Source: an uncultured Clostridia bacterium (GTDB taxonomy: Bacteria > Bacillota > Clostridia > Christensenellales > Borkfalkiaceae). From it: a stretch of 35,928 nucleotides of DNA. Below, in pieces: positions 14,237 to 22,021 of the stretch. The number at the start of each line of letters is the position of its first letter. Within the stretch, counting starts at the first letter, position 1. Made by a program: the position numbers and the translations under genes. The stretch spans positions 1-35,928 of the forward strand of contig CALVWV010000028.1 in assembly GCA_944368065.1 (NCBI GenBank), written 5' to 3'. The notes under the pieces are model-generated. The model was not told where the DNA came from. It saw nothing but the letters and a program-made list of their open reading frames with translations, and did not search any database.

Positions 14237-15160
14237 GTGACGGGCATTGCGGCCACGGCGCGCGTGTTCGACCTTATCGACAGACCTCCCGAGGTTGACG
14301 ACGGCTACGTTACCCTCGTGCGTTGCAAGGAAGAAAACGGAGAAATAAAAGAGTGCGAGGAGCGCACCGGCATGTGGGCGTGGAAGCATCCCCATCAGGC
14401 GGACGGCACTGTTACCTACACACGGCTGCGCGGCGACGTGCGCATGTTCGACGTGGACTTCGAATACGAGCCCGGCAAACCCGTTCTGCGCGGCATTTCG
14501 CTCTATGCAAAACCCGGGCAGAAGGTGGCGTTCGTCGGCGCGACGGGCGCAGGCAAAACTACCATAACCAACCTCATAAACAGGTTTTATGATATCGCGG
14601 ACGGCAAAATCCGCTACGACGGAATCAATATAAACAAAATAAAGAAAGCCGATTTAAGGCACTCTCTCGGCATGGTATTGCAGGATACCAACCTGTTTAC
14701 AGGCACGGTAATGGATAATATCCGCTACGGCAAGCTCGACGCGACCGACGAGGAGTGCATTGCCGCCGCAAAACTTGCGGGCGCGGACGACTTCATAACC
14801 CGCCTGCCCGAAGGTTACAACACGTTCATATCGGGCAACGGAGCTAACCTTTCGCAGGGACAGAGGCAGCTTCTTTCCATAGCCCGCGCCGCTGTCGCAG
14901 ATCCTCCCGTAATGATTCTCGACGAGGCGACTTCGTCGATAGATACACGTACCGAAGCGATAGTTCAGCGCGGCATGGATGCGCTCATGAAAGGCCGCAC
15001 TGTGTTTGTAATAGCGCACAGACTCTCCACCGTAAAGAATTCGGACGTAATCATAGTGCTCGACCACGGTCGCATCATAGAGCGCGGCACGCACGAGCAG
15101 TTGCTTGAACAGAAGGGGCAGTACTATCAGCTGTATACGGGCGCATTCGAGCTTGAATAA
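14237..15160 (+). CDS. ABC exporter catalytic subunit, ATP-binding part downstream of the TAG
   Basis: 307 aa from the GTG at 14237, one codon after the TAG. It includes the coupling linker found in this exporter family (DGYVTLV..., ERTGMWAWKHPHQADGTVTY at 42-61) and a complete ATP-binding domain: Walker A GATGAGKTT (101-109), signature LSQGQ, Walker B VMILDE with catalytic Glu230, D-loop SSID and H-loop His261 (VIAHR). All residues for hydrolysis are intact, unlike the partner subunit, so this is the active site donor of the heterodimer. Only a weak AGCAGG lies upstream of the GTG; reinitiation after the TAG is possible. No sign of decay is seen. Confidence 0.85.
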   Translation: MTGIAATARVFDLIDRPPEVDDGYVTLVRCKEENGEIKECEERTGMWAWKHPHQADGTVTYTRLRGDVRMFDVDFEYEPGKPVLRGISLYAKPGQKVAFVGATGAGKTTITNLINRFYDIADGKIRYDGININKIKKADLRHSLGMVLQDTNLFTGTVMDNIRYGKLDATDEECIAAAKLAGADDFITRLPEGYNTFISGNGANLSQGQRQLLSIARAAVADPPVMILDEATSSIDTRTEAIVQRGMDALMKGRTVFVIAHRLSTVKNSDVIIVLDHGRIIERGTHEQLLEQKGQYYQLYTGAFELE

Positions 15161-15162
15161 AC

Positions 15163-15491
15163 GCGCTTTTTATAAGCTTCGCAATACATTGTCGCCCTGC
15201 GCTTGCCTCGGGTCATTTACTTCTTAGTAAACTCCCCGTCGGCAATGCTCGGGCTCCGCGTCTTGCTCGCTTCTTAAAAGCGCTGAATTTCGCCGCAACA
15301 TTATTCGCCGCAAATCTTTTGCCGGGGCAAAATCTTTGCGGTGAGGGAATATTGTCGGAAAAACGCTTAACGGCGGAAGTAAATTCCGCCTTGCGTTTTT
15401 CTCGGCGTAAATTGTTTTAAACTTGCTGAAGATAAAATAAGTTTAAATCCGCGGAAGACTTGAAGCGCAGGCCGCTGCGCTGTCTTCCGCG
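15163..15491. other. Gene-free region with four consecutive hairpins
   Basis: Between the exporter and sigK (15161-15594) no ORF is supportable. Structures in order: (1) a long imperfect stem, GCGCTTTT near 15163 with AAAAGCGC near 15276-15283, enclosing TTGCC/GGCAA and a TTTACT/AGTAAA hairpin; (2) CCGCAAA...TTTGCGG around 15307-15341 with inner TTTGCC/GGCAAA; (3) GAAAAACGC/GCGTTTTTC (15358-15366 with 15393-15401) enclosing GGCGGAA/TTCCGCC, terminator-like; (4) CGCGGAAGAC/GTCTTCCGCG (15450-15459 with 15482-15491) enclosing AGCGCAG/CTGCGCT. The first may serve as exporter terminator or be a dispersed structured repeat. Confidence 0.6.
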
Positions 15492-15509
15492 AATTGTTTC
15501 TTTTAGGTT

Positions 15510-15538
15510 TTGCCGCAATTAAGTTTTAAAATTATAAT
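15510..15538 (+). promoter_or_regulatory. Promoter-like site before sigK
   Basis: TTGCCG (15510-15515), 17-bp spacer, TATAAT (15533-15538): sigma-A-like, giving a leader of about 50 nt. A mother-cell (sigma-E) promoter would be expected for sigK by analogy with Bacillus; I cannot exclude one in the same stretch. Confidence 0.55.
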
Positions 15539-15561
15539 TACAGAATAGTACAACCTGTCAG

Positions 15562-15600
15562 AAACATAAGTTAATTCCTGTAAGGGAGGGGCTTATGTTT
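15562..15600 (+). promoter_or_regulatory. Hairpin enclosing the sigK ribosome site and start codon
   Basis: AAACATAAG (15562-15570) pairs perfectly with CTTATGTTT (15592-15600); the ATG (15595-15597) is in the 3' arm and GGGAGGGG in the 21-nt loop. This 9-bp stem could restrain translation start. Confidence 0.55.
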
Positions 15601-16299
15601 TTTGATTTCTTAAGTCTTTTATTCGGCAAAATCTTCTTTTTTACGGGCGCGGTGCAGGGCAAGGGCTCGTTCCCCAAACCTCTATCGCCGGAGGAGGAAA
15701 AGAAGTATCTTGCCGCCGCACACGCAGGCGATAAAGAAGCTAAAAATATTTTAATAAAGCACAACATGCGCCTCGTTGCGCACATAGTAAAAAAATACAG
15801 CGGCGCGGCGGAAACGGACGATCTTCTGTCCGTAGGCTCTATAGGGCTTATAAAAGCCATAAACACTTACCGAGAGGGCAAGGGTACTCAGCTTGCCACA
15901 TACACTGCCCGCTGTATCGAAAACGAAATTTTAATGCTTATCCGCGGCAGCAAAAAACACAAAAACAACGTATCTTTGACCGAGCCCGTCGGCGTGGATA
16001 AGGACGGCAACGAACTAACGCTTATTGACCTTCTTTCCGAAAAGGAGGAGAATGTTTTTGCCCAGGTTGAAAAATCCATTCAGCGCGAAAAGTTTGTAAA
16101 GCTGCTTTCAGCAATACTTTCAAAGCGCGAATTTGCCATAATCTCCATGCGCTACGGTTTAGAGGACGGCTGTCCGCATCCTCAGCGCGAAGTGGCAAAA
16201 AAGCTCGGCATATCCCGCTCTTACATATCCCGCATAGAAAAGCGCGCGATAGAAAAGGCGCGCGCAAACCTCAACCGCGAAGATTTTTTTACAGACTGA
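15595..16299 (+). CDS. sigK: RNA polymerase sporulation sigma factor, SigK type
   Basis: 234 aa, sigma-70 family. The start MFFDFLSLLFGKIFFFTG is the hydrophobic pro-sequence type of pro-sigma-K, normally removed in the mother cell. Region 2 follows (LSPEEEKKYL, NMRLVAHIVKKY, DDLLSVGSIGLIKAI, LATYTARCIENEILMLIR), then SLTEPVGVDKDGNELTLIDLL, and region 4 with its helix-turn-helix (REVAKKLGISRSYISRIEKRA). The gene is continuous, with no skin-type interruption. It has its own promoter-like site and terminator (16390-16419), so it is monocistronic. Its presence suggests a spore-forming ancestry; other sporulation genes are not in this window. The start codon lies in a hairpin. Confidence 0.93.
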   Translation: MFFDFLSLLFGKIFFFTGAVQGKGSFPKPLSPEEEKKYLAAAHAGDKEAKNILIKHNMRLVAHIVKKYSGAAETDDLLSVGSIGLIKAINTYREGKGTQLATYTARCIENEILMLIRGSKKHKNNVSLTEPVGVDKDGNELTLIDLLSEKEENVFAQVEKSIQREKFVKLLSAILSKREFAIISMRYGLEDGCPHPQREVAKKLGISRSYISRIEKRAIEKARANLNREDFFTD

Positions 16300-16389
16300 T
16301 TAAGGTCGCATATTATCAGCTCAGAGCGTATACGTGTCGGCGCTTGCCGTGCAATGTATAAAACAAGCATATATTTGCCTTAAAAAATG

Positions 16390-16419
16390 CGGTTTGCCTG
16401 CGGGCGGACCGTTTTTTTT
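16390..16419 (+). terminator. Terminator of sigK
   Basis: CGGTTTGCC (16390-16398) with GGCGGACCG (16403-16411), two G-U pairs, loop TGCG, then eight T. Confidence 0.85.
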
Positions 16420-16420
16420 A

Positions 16421-16449
16421 TTGCATTTTAAGCTTTCTGATGTTAAAAT
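16421..16449 (+). promoter_or_regulatory. Promoter of tyrS-yigZ
   Basis: TTGCAT (16421-16426), 17-bp spacer, TAAAAT (16444-16449). The leader would be only about 27 nt, too short for a T-box. Confidence 0.7.
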
Positions 16450-16482
16450 GATATAGTAAATTTAAAAAAGGGAAATTATACT

Positions 16483-17667
16483 ATGGGTATTTATGAAGAA
16501 CTCAAAGAGCGCGGACTTATTGCTCAGGTCACCGATGAAGATGAGATAAGGGAGCTTATCAACGGCGGCGGCGCTCGTTTTTATATAGGTTTCGACCCCA
16601 CGGCGGACAGCCTTCACGTGGGGCATTTCATGGCGCTCTGCCTTATGAAAAGACTTCAGATGGCGGGCAACAAGCCGGTAGTTCTCGTAGGCGGCGGCAC
16701 GGGTCATATAGGCGACCCTTCGGGCAGGTCGGATATGCGCACGATGATGACCGACGAGGTAATTAATCACAACTGCGAATGCTTTAAAAAGCAGATGGAG
16801 CGCTTCATAGAATTCGGCGAAGGCAAAGCCGTTATGGTAAACAACGCCGACTGGCTTTTAAAGCTCAACTATGTTGAACTTCTGCGCGATGTAGGCGCAT
16901 GCTTTACCGTAAACAACATGCTCCGCGCAGAGTGCTACAAACAGCGCATGGAAAAGGGTCTTTCCTTCCTTGAGTTCAACTACATGATAATGCAGGCGTA
17001 CGACTTCTGGTACCTCAACACCCATTACGGCTGCAACATGCAGTTCGGCGGAGATGACCAGTGGAGCAATATGCTTGCAGGTACCGAACTTATCCGCAAA
17101 AAGAGCGGCAAGGACGCATACGCCATGACTATAACCCTGCTTTTGAACAGCGAGGGCAAGAAGATGGGCAAGACGGCTAAGGGTGCCGTATGGCTTGACG
17201 AAAACAAGACATCGCCCTACGAGTTCTATCAGTACTGGCGCAACGTGGACGACGCGGACGTCATGAAGTGCATAAAAATGCTCACGTTCATTCCCCTTGA
17301 AACCATTGCCGAAATGGAAAAGTGGGACGCTTCCCGCATCAACGAAAAGAAAGAAATTCTTGCATACGAACTTACAAAGCTCGTTCACGGACAGGAAAAG
17401 GCGGATAAGGCTATGGCTCAGGCCAAGGCGGCATTCGGCGGCGGCGGCGAACTCCCCGAAGTGGAGGTATCCGTTGAAACGCAGACGATAATTCCCGTTC
17501 TCGTTGCGGCAAAGCTCTGCGCGTCCAACGGCGAAGCGAGAAGGCTCATTCAGCAGGGCGGCGTATCGCTCAACGATTCAAAGGTTACCGATATCAATGC
17601 GCCCGTAAAGAGCGGCGACGTCATTCACAAGGGCAAAAAACAGCACATAAAGGTAATTCTTAAGTAA
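16483..17667 (+). CDS. tyrS: Tyrosyl-tRNA synthetase
   Basis: 394 aa, class I synthetase, charges tRNA-Tyr. The HIGH motif is HVGH (45-48), the KMSKS motif appears as KKMGKT, and the tyrosine-binding segment (YIGFDPTADSLHVGH, then NYMIMQAYDF, QFGGDDQWSN) is intact. A C-terminal S4 RNA-binding domain is visible (AKLCASNGEARRLIQQGGVSLND ... GDVIHKGKKQHIKV, split here for length: AKLCASNGEARRLIQQGG and VSLND). Length is close to the short TyrS form. AGGGAA lies about 10 nt before the ATG. Its TAA overlaps the ATG of the next gene as TAATG. Confidence 0.97.
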   Translation: MGIYEELKERGLIAQVTDEDEIRELINGGGARFYIGFDPTADSLHVGHFMALCLMKRLQMAGNKPVVLVGGGTGHIGDPSGRSDMRTMMTDEVINHNCECFKKQMERFIEFGEGKAVMVNNADWLLKLNYVELLRDVGACFTVNNMLRAECYKQRMEKGLSFLEFNYMIMQAYDFWYLNTHYGCNMQFGGDDQWSNMLAGTELIRKKSGKDAYAMTITLLLNSEGKKMGKTAKGAVWLDENKTSPYEFYQYWRNVDDADVMKCIKMLTFIPLETIAEMEKWDASRINEKKEILAYELTKLVHGQEKADKAMAQAKAAFGGGGELPEVEVSVETQTIIPVLVAAKLCASNGEARRLIQQGGVSLNDSKVTDINAPVKSGDVIHKGKKQHIKVILK

Positions 17668-18293
17668 TGGGATATATTTCTGTAAGCGGGGAGCTTTCCA
17701 CCGAAAAGGTGATAGAGCGTTCCCGCTTTATCACAACTTCCGCACACGTTGAAAGCGAGGAAGAAGCGCAGGCATTCATCGCGCGCATTTCGGCAAAGTA
17801 TAAGGACGCAACGCATAATTGCTACGCATATATAGCCGATTCAACAGGCAATTCGCCGCGCTTTTCAGATAACGGCGAGCCTTCGGGTACGGCGGGAATG
17901 CCCATTCTGGAAGTTATTAAAAACAAAAAAATATTCTGCACGGCGGTGGTGGTGACGCGCTATTTCGGCGGCATAAAGCTTGGCGCGGGCGGACTGGTTC
18001 GCGCATATTCGGGTTGCACCGCGGAAAATCTCGACGCGGCGGTAAAGCTCAACTACCTCCCGTGCGAGGAGTACTCCTACACCGTAGGCTACGAAAATGC
18101 CGACGCGTGCGCGCGCTATTTTTCGCTGAATGACTGCGAGTTGAAAAATACCGTATATCTTTCCGATGTGACATATATTGTCGATGTTAAAAAAGAGCTT
18201 GCGGAAAAATTCAACGCAACGCTTTTCGATAAGCTGAACGGCAGGGTAAAAATCTGCAAACTGAATGAATTTTACTTCGGTTTCAGAGTGTAA
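17667..18293 (+). CDS. YigZ/IMPACT family protein
   Basis: 208 aa. The UPF0029/IMPACT N-terminal domain is clear: ERSRFITTSAHVESEEEA, ATHNCYAYI, RFSDNGEPSGTAGMPIL and VVVTRYFGGIKLGAGGLVRA split over two strands, followed by the small C-terminal DUF1949-like domain with ferredoxin-like fold. Eukaryotic IMPACT modulates GCN2 signalling; in bacteria the role is unsettled, with ribosome-associated regulation proposed. The start overlaps the tyrS stop (TAATG) and has no good ribosome site of its own, so its translation is probably coupled to tyrS. Pairing with a tRNA synthetase agrees with, but does not prove, a translation-linked role. Confidence 0.92.
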   Translation: MGYISVSGELSTEKVIERSRFITTSAHVESEEEAQAFIARISAKYKDATHNCYAYIADSTGNSPRFSDNGEPSGTAGMPILEVIKNKKIFCTAVVVTRYFGGIKLGAGGLVRAYSGCTAENLDAAVKLNYLPCEEYSYTVGYENADACARYFSLNDCELKNTVYLSDVTYIVDVKKELAEKFNATLFDKLNGRVKICKLNEFYFGFRV

Positions 18294-18308
18294 AAAACCT
18301 GTTATTTC

Positions 18309-18325
18309 GGGCATATGTGCGCCCC
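18309..18325. repeat. Dispersed palindrome-family copy
   Basis: GGGCATATGTGCGCCCC just after the yigZ stop shares GGGCATATGTGCG with the inverted repeat at 10794 and the GGCATATGTGCC core with 1910 and 33524. Confidence 0.5.
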
Positions 18326-18377
18326 GATTTCAACTGAACTTAATTTTCTGGCATTAATCTGCCCCTGTTATAAGTAA

Positions 18378-18408
18378 AAAAGCACGCCGCTTTACGCGGC
18401 GCGCTTTT
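18378..18408 (+). terminator. Terminator of tyrS-yigZ
   Basis: AAAAGC and CGCCGC pair with GCGGCG and GCTTTT around one A/C mismatch. The flanks are A-rich on the left and T-rich on the right, so it may act in both directions. Confidence 0.7.
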
Positions 18409-18420
18409 AAAATAATTTAA

Positions 18421-18447
18421 GGCGCGGCAACCTGTGGTTGCCGCGCC
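18421..18447 (-). terminator. Hairpin downstream of ilvE
   Basis: A perfect 12-bp stem GGCGCGGCAACC / GGTTGCCGCGCC with loop TGT, 44 bp after the ilvE stop. The minus-strand flank is TTAAATTATTTT, a moderate U-tract. Confidence 0.75.
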
Positions 18448-18490
18448 GCTTCATAAAAAATTTAAAAGCTTGGTTAAAATTTAAAGCTGA

Positions 18491-19513
18491 TTACTTTATT
18501 TCTCTTATCCAGCCTTCGGGCGCTTCAATTTTGCCCATCTGAATGCCGGTTAAAGTATCGTAAAGTTTCTTGGTGATTTCGCCCATCTTTTTCATGCCCG
18601 AAGGAAGTTTTATTTCCTTGCCGTGGTCGTTTATTATGCCTACGGGCGAAATTACTGCCGCAGTGCCGCACAGACCGCATTCGGCAAAGTCTTTGACTTC
18701 TTCAAACTTAACCTTTCTGTGCTCTACTTTAAGTCCCAGATAGTGCTCTGCAACGTAGCAGATAGAGCGCCTTGTAATTGAAGGCAGAATTGAATCGGAA
18801 AGAGGGGTGACGAGCTTGCCGTCTTTGGTTATGAAAATGAAGTTTGCGCCTCCTGTCTCTTCAACGTAAGTGCGGGTTGCGGGGTCGAGGTACATATTTT
18901 CTTCGAACCCGTTGTTGTGCGCGTCGACTATTGCGTGCAGACTCATTGCATAGTTGAGTCCGGCCTTGATGTGCCCCGTTCCGCGGGGAGCGGCGCGGTC
19001 GAAGTCGGAAACCCTTATAACTATGGGGCGCACGCCCTCTTTGAAGTAAGGCCCTACGGGCGTGCAGAACATTCTGAACTGATATTCCTTTGCGGGCTTA
19101 ACGCCTATAACCTCGGAAGAGCCGAACATGAAAGGTCTGATGTAAAGGGTGGCGCCGCTGCCGTAAGGCGGAACGTAGTCGCGGTTGGCGGCTACAACTT
19201 TATCTACCGCCTCAAGGAATCTTTCCTTGGGGAATACGGGCATTTCCAGCCTCTTTGCGGAATTTTCCATGCGCTCCGCGTTAAGGTCGGGGCGGAAAGT
19301 AACTATTTTTCCGTCCGCGGTGGTGTATGCCTTAAGTCCTTCAAAGCACGTCTGCGCGTACTGCAGAACGCCCGCGCATTCAGACATGACGATTTTATCT
19401 TCCCCCGTCAGTCTGCCTTCGTCCCATTTGCCGTCTTTAAAATCGCTTACATAGCGGTAGGGGGTTCTGACATAAGCAAAACCCAGGTTACCCCAGTCAA
19501 GATTTGCGCCCAT
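18491..19513 (-). CDS. ilvE: Branched-chain amino acid aminotransferase
   Basis: 340 aa, fold type IV PLP enzyme of the longer BCAT form. Interconverts Leu, Ile and Val with their 2-oxo acids using glutamate/2-oxoglutarate. The PLP Lys is Lys183 in GHIKAGLNYA; the cofactor-phosphate and substrate motifs LQYAQTCFEGLKAY (50-63), LYIRPFMFGS and EETGGANFIF are intact. GAGGTG lies about 6 nt before the ATG. The gene has a perfect promoter (19583-19611) and a leader of about 60 nt with a small CGCCGC/GCGGCG hairpin, but no T-box-length leader. It is monocistronic and divergent from recX. No other ilv or leu genes are in the window. Confidence 0.96.
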   Translation of the reverse strand: MGANLDWGNLGFAYVRTPYRYVSDFKDGKWDEGRLTGEDKIVMSECAGVLQYAQTCFEGLKAYTTADGKIVTFRPDLNAERMENSAKRLEMPVFPKERFLEAVDKVVAANRDYVPPYGSGATLYIRPFMFGSSEVIGVKPAKEYQFRMFCTPVGPYFKEGVRPIVIRVSDFDRAAPRGTGHIKAGLNYAMSLHAIVDAHNNGFEENMYLDPATRTYVEETGGANFIFITKDGKLVTPLSDSILPSITRRSICYVAEHYLGLKVEHRKVKFEEVKDFAECGLCGTAAVISPVGIINDHGKEIKLPSGMKKMGEITKKLYDTLTGIQMGKIEAPEGWIREIK

Positions 19514-19582
19514 AAAGCACCTCTGTATTAAAATTTGCGCCGCTTTATTTCTGCGGCGTTATATTTATTATTATTAGGTATA

Positions 19583-19611
19583 ATTATACAACTGCGCCGC
19601 GGCGTTGTCAA
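19583..19611 (-). promoter_or_regulatory. Consensus promoter of ilvE
   Basis: Minus strand TTGACA (19611-19606), 17-bp spacer, TATAAT (19588-19583). It is back to back with the recX promoter, the two -35 boxes being 7 bp apart. Confidence 0.85.
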
Positions 19612-19618
19612 TTCCCGA

Positions 19619-19648
19619 TTGACAAAAAATTGCGTTTCGTGTTAAAAT
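19619..19648 (+). promoter_or_regulatory. Promoter of recX
   Basis: TTGACA (19619-19624), 18-bp spacer, TAAAAT (19643-19648); about 20 nt of leader carrying GGAGG. Confidence 0.75.
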
Positions 19649-19673
19649 GACTTAAAGCAGACGGAGGCGTTTT

Positions 19674-20279
19674 ATGGCGGAAATCACATCTATCGAGCCG
19701 CAGAAAAAGGATAAAAACAGGTGCAGCATTTTTATAGACGGCAGATTTTACTGCGGTCTTACCCTGCAGGCGGCATTAAAGTACCGCCTTAAGGTCGGCA
19801 TGCACGTGGACAAACCATTTCTCGACGAAATCCAGCTCGAAACGGAAAAGAATACCGCATTGGATAAAGCTCTCACCCACATTTCCGCCACAATGAAGAC
19901 GGAAAAGCAGATCAGCGATTTCCTCAGCAAAAAAGGCTATACCGAAGCGGTCTGCGCTTACGTGCTCGAGCGAATGCGCTACTATGGTTTTCTCGACGAT
20001 TACGCCTACTGCAAGGCATACATTTCAGGGACAAGCGGCCGCGGCAAGCGGCTTATCGAAGCCGAGCTCATAAAGCGCGGGGCGGACAGGAACGCCATAG
20101 AGCGCGCCCTTTCTGAATGCGAAGAGGACGAGGACGAGGCGCGCGCCGTTGCCATAAAATATCTGCGCGGCAAGGAAAAGACCAAGGAAAATATTTATAA
20201 GGCTTACAAATACCTCGTTTCGCGCGGGTTTTCTTACGATACGGCAAAAGCCGCCGTCGATTTTCCCGACGAGGATTAA
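19674..20279 (+). CDS. recX: Regulatory protein RecX
   Basis: 201 aa. RecX binds RecA filaments and limits recombinase activity. It has an N-terminal strand region (ITSIEPQKKDKNRCSIFIDG) seen in Firmicutes RecX, then three-helix repeats: SDFLSKKGYTEAVCAYVLER, YGFLDDYAYCKAYIS with the conserved basic run GRGKRLIEAELIKRG, and a last repeat YKYLVSRGFSYDTAKAAV. GGAGG precedes the ATG. recA is not in the window. The 185 bp that follow (20280-20464) contain no gene and no clear terminator. The next gene, nnr, has its own AAAGGTG site. Confidence 0.9.
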   Translation: MAEITSIEPQKKDKNRCSIFIDGRFYCGLTLQAALKYRLKVGMHVDKPFLDEIQLETEKNTALDKALTHISATMKTEKQISDFLSKKGYTEAVCAYVLERMRYYGFLDDYAYCKAYISGTSGRGKRLIEAELIKRGADRNAIERALSECEEDEDEARAVAIKYLRGKEKTKENIYKAYKYLVSRGFSYDTAKAAVDFPDED

Positions 20280-20464
20280 AACGGTATCGCTTTTACCTCG
20301 GCGCAGTTGCGCAAAAAGGCAAAGGCGCGGAAAAGAAGAAAAGTGCATAGAAGCAGAGCTTTTTTATTGCGCAAAGCTCAGAATTTGCATTGAGCAAGGC
20401 TCGAAATTGCGGAAATTTCCGCTTTTATGACGCCGATTCATATAACGACTTTAAAGGTGATTGA

Positions 20465-21910
20465 ATGTTAAAACTTTATACATCCGCGCAGATGCGCGCG
20501 GCGGACGACTATACGATAAAAACGCTTGGAATTCCTTCTGAAGAGCTTATGCAGAGGGCGGGACTCGGCATAGCCGAAGAGGTTGCGGCGATGGCAGAGG
20601 CGGAAGATAAAATTCTTGTAGTCTGCGGCACGGGCAACAACGGCGGCGACGGGTATGTGTGCGCCGGCGAACTTCTGCGCCGCGGATTCAATGTGGAAGT
20701 TTACGCTTTAAGCGGCAGACTTTCCGCCGATTGCGAAAGGGAAAAAGGTAAATTCAGTGGCACATATGCCCAAACTATTGTGGGTGACATAATTGTTGAC
20801 TGCATTTTCGGTACGGGACTTTGCCGCGAAGTCGTAGGCGAGGCTGCTTCGGTTATAAAAGCTATAAATGCAAGCGGCGCTTACGTTATTTCGGCAGATA
20901 TCCCCAGCGGACTTTCCGGCGATAACGGAAAGGCGATGGGCGTTGCCGTAAAGGCGGATAAAACGGTGGCGATAGGCGCGCTCAAAACAGGTTTTGCACT
21001 TGCGGACGGGTTTGACTGCTGCGGCGCGGTAACGGTAAAAGACATAGGCATATGCCTTGACAAAAGCAGTTTTGCCGAGGTGTATGAAGATGAAGACATA
21101 GCAAAACTGTTTCCCGCGCGCCCGCGCAATTCGCATAAAGGCACGTTCGGCACGGCAACGCTTATGAGCGGCAGTCCGCAGTATATAGGCGCCGCTGTTC
21201 TCTCCGTTGCCGCGGCGTTGAGGTCGGGTTGCGGATACGTGAAAGTCGTCTGTGCGGAGGTCGTGAAAAATGCGATTGTGCCCAACTTTCCGCAGACGGT
21301 ATTCACTACAAAGTGCGACCTTACTTCCCGCGCGATAGCCATAGGCATGGGTTGCGGCGCTTCGCGCGCGCTGTATGACGGCATTGCCCACTTAATGCGC
21401 GAGTACGAAGGCACGCTTATCATAGACGCGGACGGCATAAACAGCATAGCGCAGTACGGCGTCGACGCGCTGAAGGATAAAAAATGCACGGTAATTCTTA
21501 CTCCGCACGCCAAGGAGTTTTCGCGCATTTCGGGCAGGGATATAGATGAAATATTATCCTCGCCGATAGCGATTGCGCAGGAATTTGCAAAGAAATACGG
21601 CGTTATCGTATTGCTCAAAGGCGCGGGTACGGTAATAACTGACGGCAGGCGCACCGTTATTAACGCAAGGGGGTGTTCCGCCCTTTCTAAGGCGGGCAGC
21701 GGCGACATGCTTGCGGGATTTATGTGCGGAAGCATTGCGCGCGGTCTTTCACCCATGGAAGGAGCTGCCTGCGCCGCGTACACTCTGGGCGCGGCGGCGG
21801 AGCTTGCCGCGGGCGAGTTTACCGAATACTGCGCGGTAGCGGGCGACGTGCTTGCAAAAATTCCTCAGGCAGTTAAAAATTTTATGCTCTCCTGCGGCGA
21901 AGAGGAGTGA
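20465..21910 (+). CDS. nnr: Bifunctional NAD(P)H-hydrate epimerase / ADP-dependent dehydratase
   Basis: 481 aa, the fused repair enzyme for damaged NAD(P)H. The N-terminal YjeF_N domain (about 1-205) has GTGNNGGDG at 55-63 and IVDCIFGTGL, and epimerises the S and R hydrates. The C-terminal ribokinase-like domain (about 215-480) has GTFGTATLMSGSPQYIGAA, IIDADGIN, ILTPHAKEF and KAGSGDMLAG, and dehydrates the S form with ADP. Both active sites look complete. The stretch SGTYAQTI before IVDCIFGTGL replaces the usual longer linker and is encoded over a copy of the dispersed CACATATGCC repeat (near 20760). Upstream of mazF by 111 bp. Confidence 0.94.
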   Translation: MLKLYTSAQMRAADDYTIKTLGIPSEELMQRAGLGIAEEVAAMAEAEDKILVVCGTGNNGGDGYVCAGELLRRGFNVEVYALSGRLSADCEREKGKFSGTYAQTIVGDIIVDCIFGTGLCREVVGEAASVIKAINASGAYVISADIPSGLSGDNGKAMGVAVKADKTVAIGALKTGFALADGFDCCGAVTVKDIGICLDKSSFAEVYEDEDIAKLFPARPRNSHKGTFGTATLMSGSPQYIGAAVLSVAAALRSGCGYVKVVCAEVVKNAIVPNFPQTVFTTKCDLTSRAIAIGMGCGASRALYDGIAHLMREYEGTLIIDADGINSIAQYGVDALKDKKCTVILTPHAKEFSRISGRDIDEILSSPIAIAQEFAKKYGVIVLLKGAGTVITDGRRTVINARGCSALSKAGSGDMLAGFMCGSIARGLSPMEGAACAAYTLGAAAELAAGEFTEYCAVAGDVLAKIPQAVKNFMLSCGEEE

Positions 21911-22021
21911 CGTACTGTATATTTTCCGCCGATTTGTCAACAATAAAAAAGGGCGGTTACATATAATAAAGTATATGGCAAGGCGGTTTTACCGCTTTGA
22001 AAGGGCTGCCGAGAGGTTGAT

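Noticed and set aside
14231-14240. Frameshift in the exporter
   Set aside because: The frame is the same on both sides of the TAG; only a single stop codon interrupts it.
13316-14395. A 359-codon minus-strand ORF opposite the exporter
   Set aside because: The composition (His, Tyr, Arg rich) is that of an antisense shadow, and the plus strand encodes clear ABC domains.
15595-16299. skin-type element interrupting sigK
   Set aside because: The gene is continuous from pro-sequence to region 4.
16300-16482. T-box leader for tyrS
   Set aside because: The sigK terminator and a promoter at 16421-16449 leave a leader of about 27 nt, and no T-box consensus is seen.
19514-19582. T-box or attenuator for ilvE
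   Set aside because: The leader is about 60 nt with one small hairpin and no terminator or T-box core.
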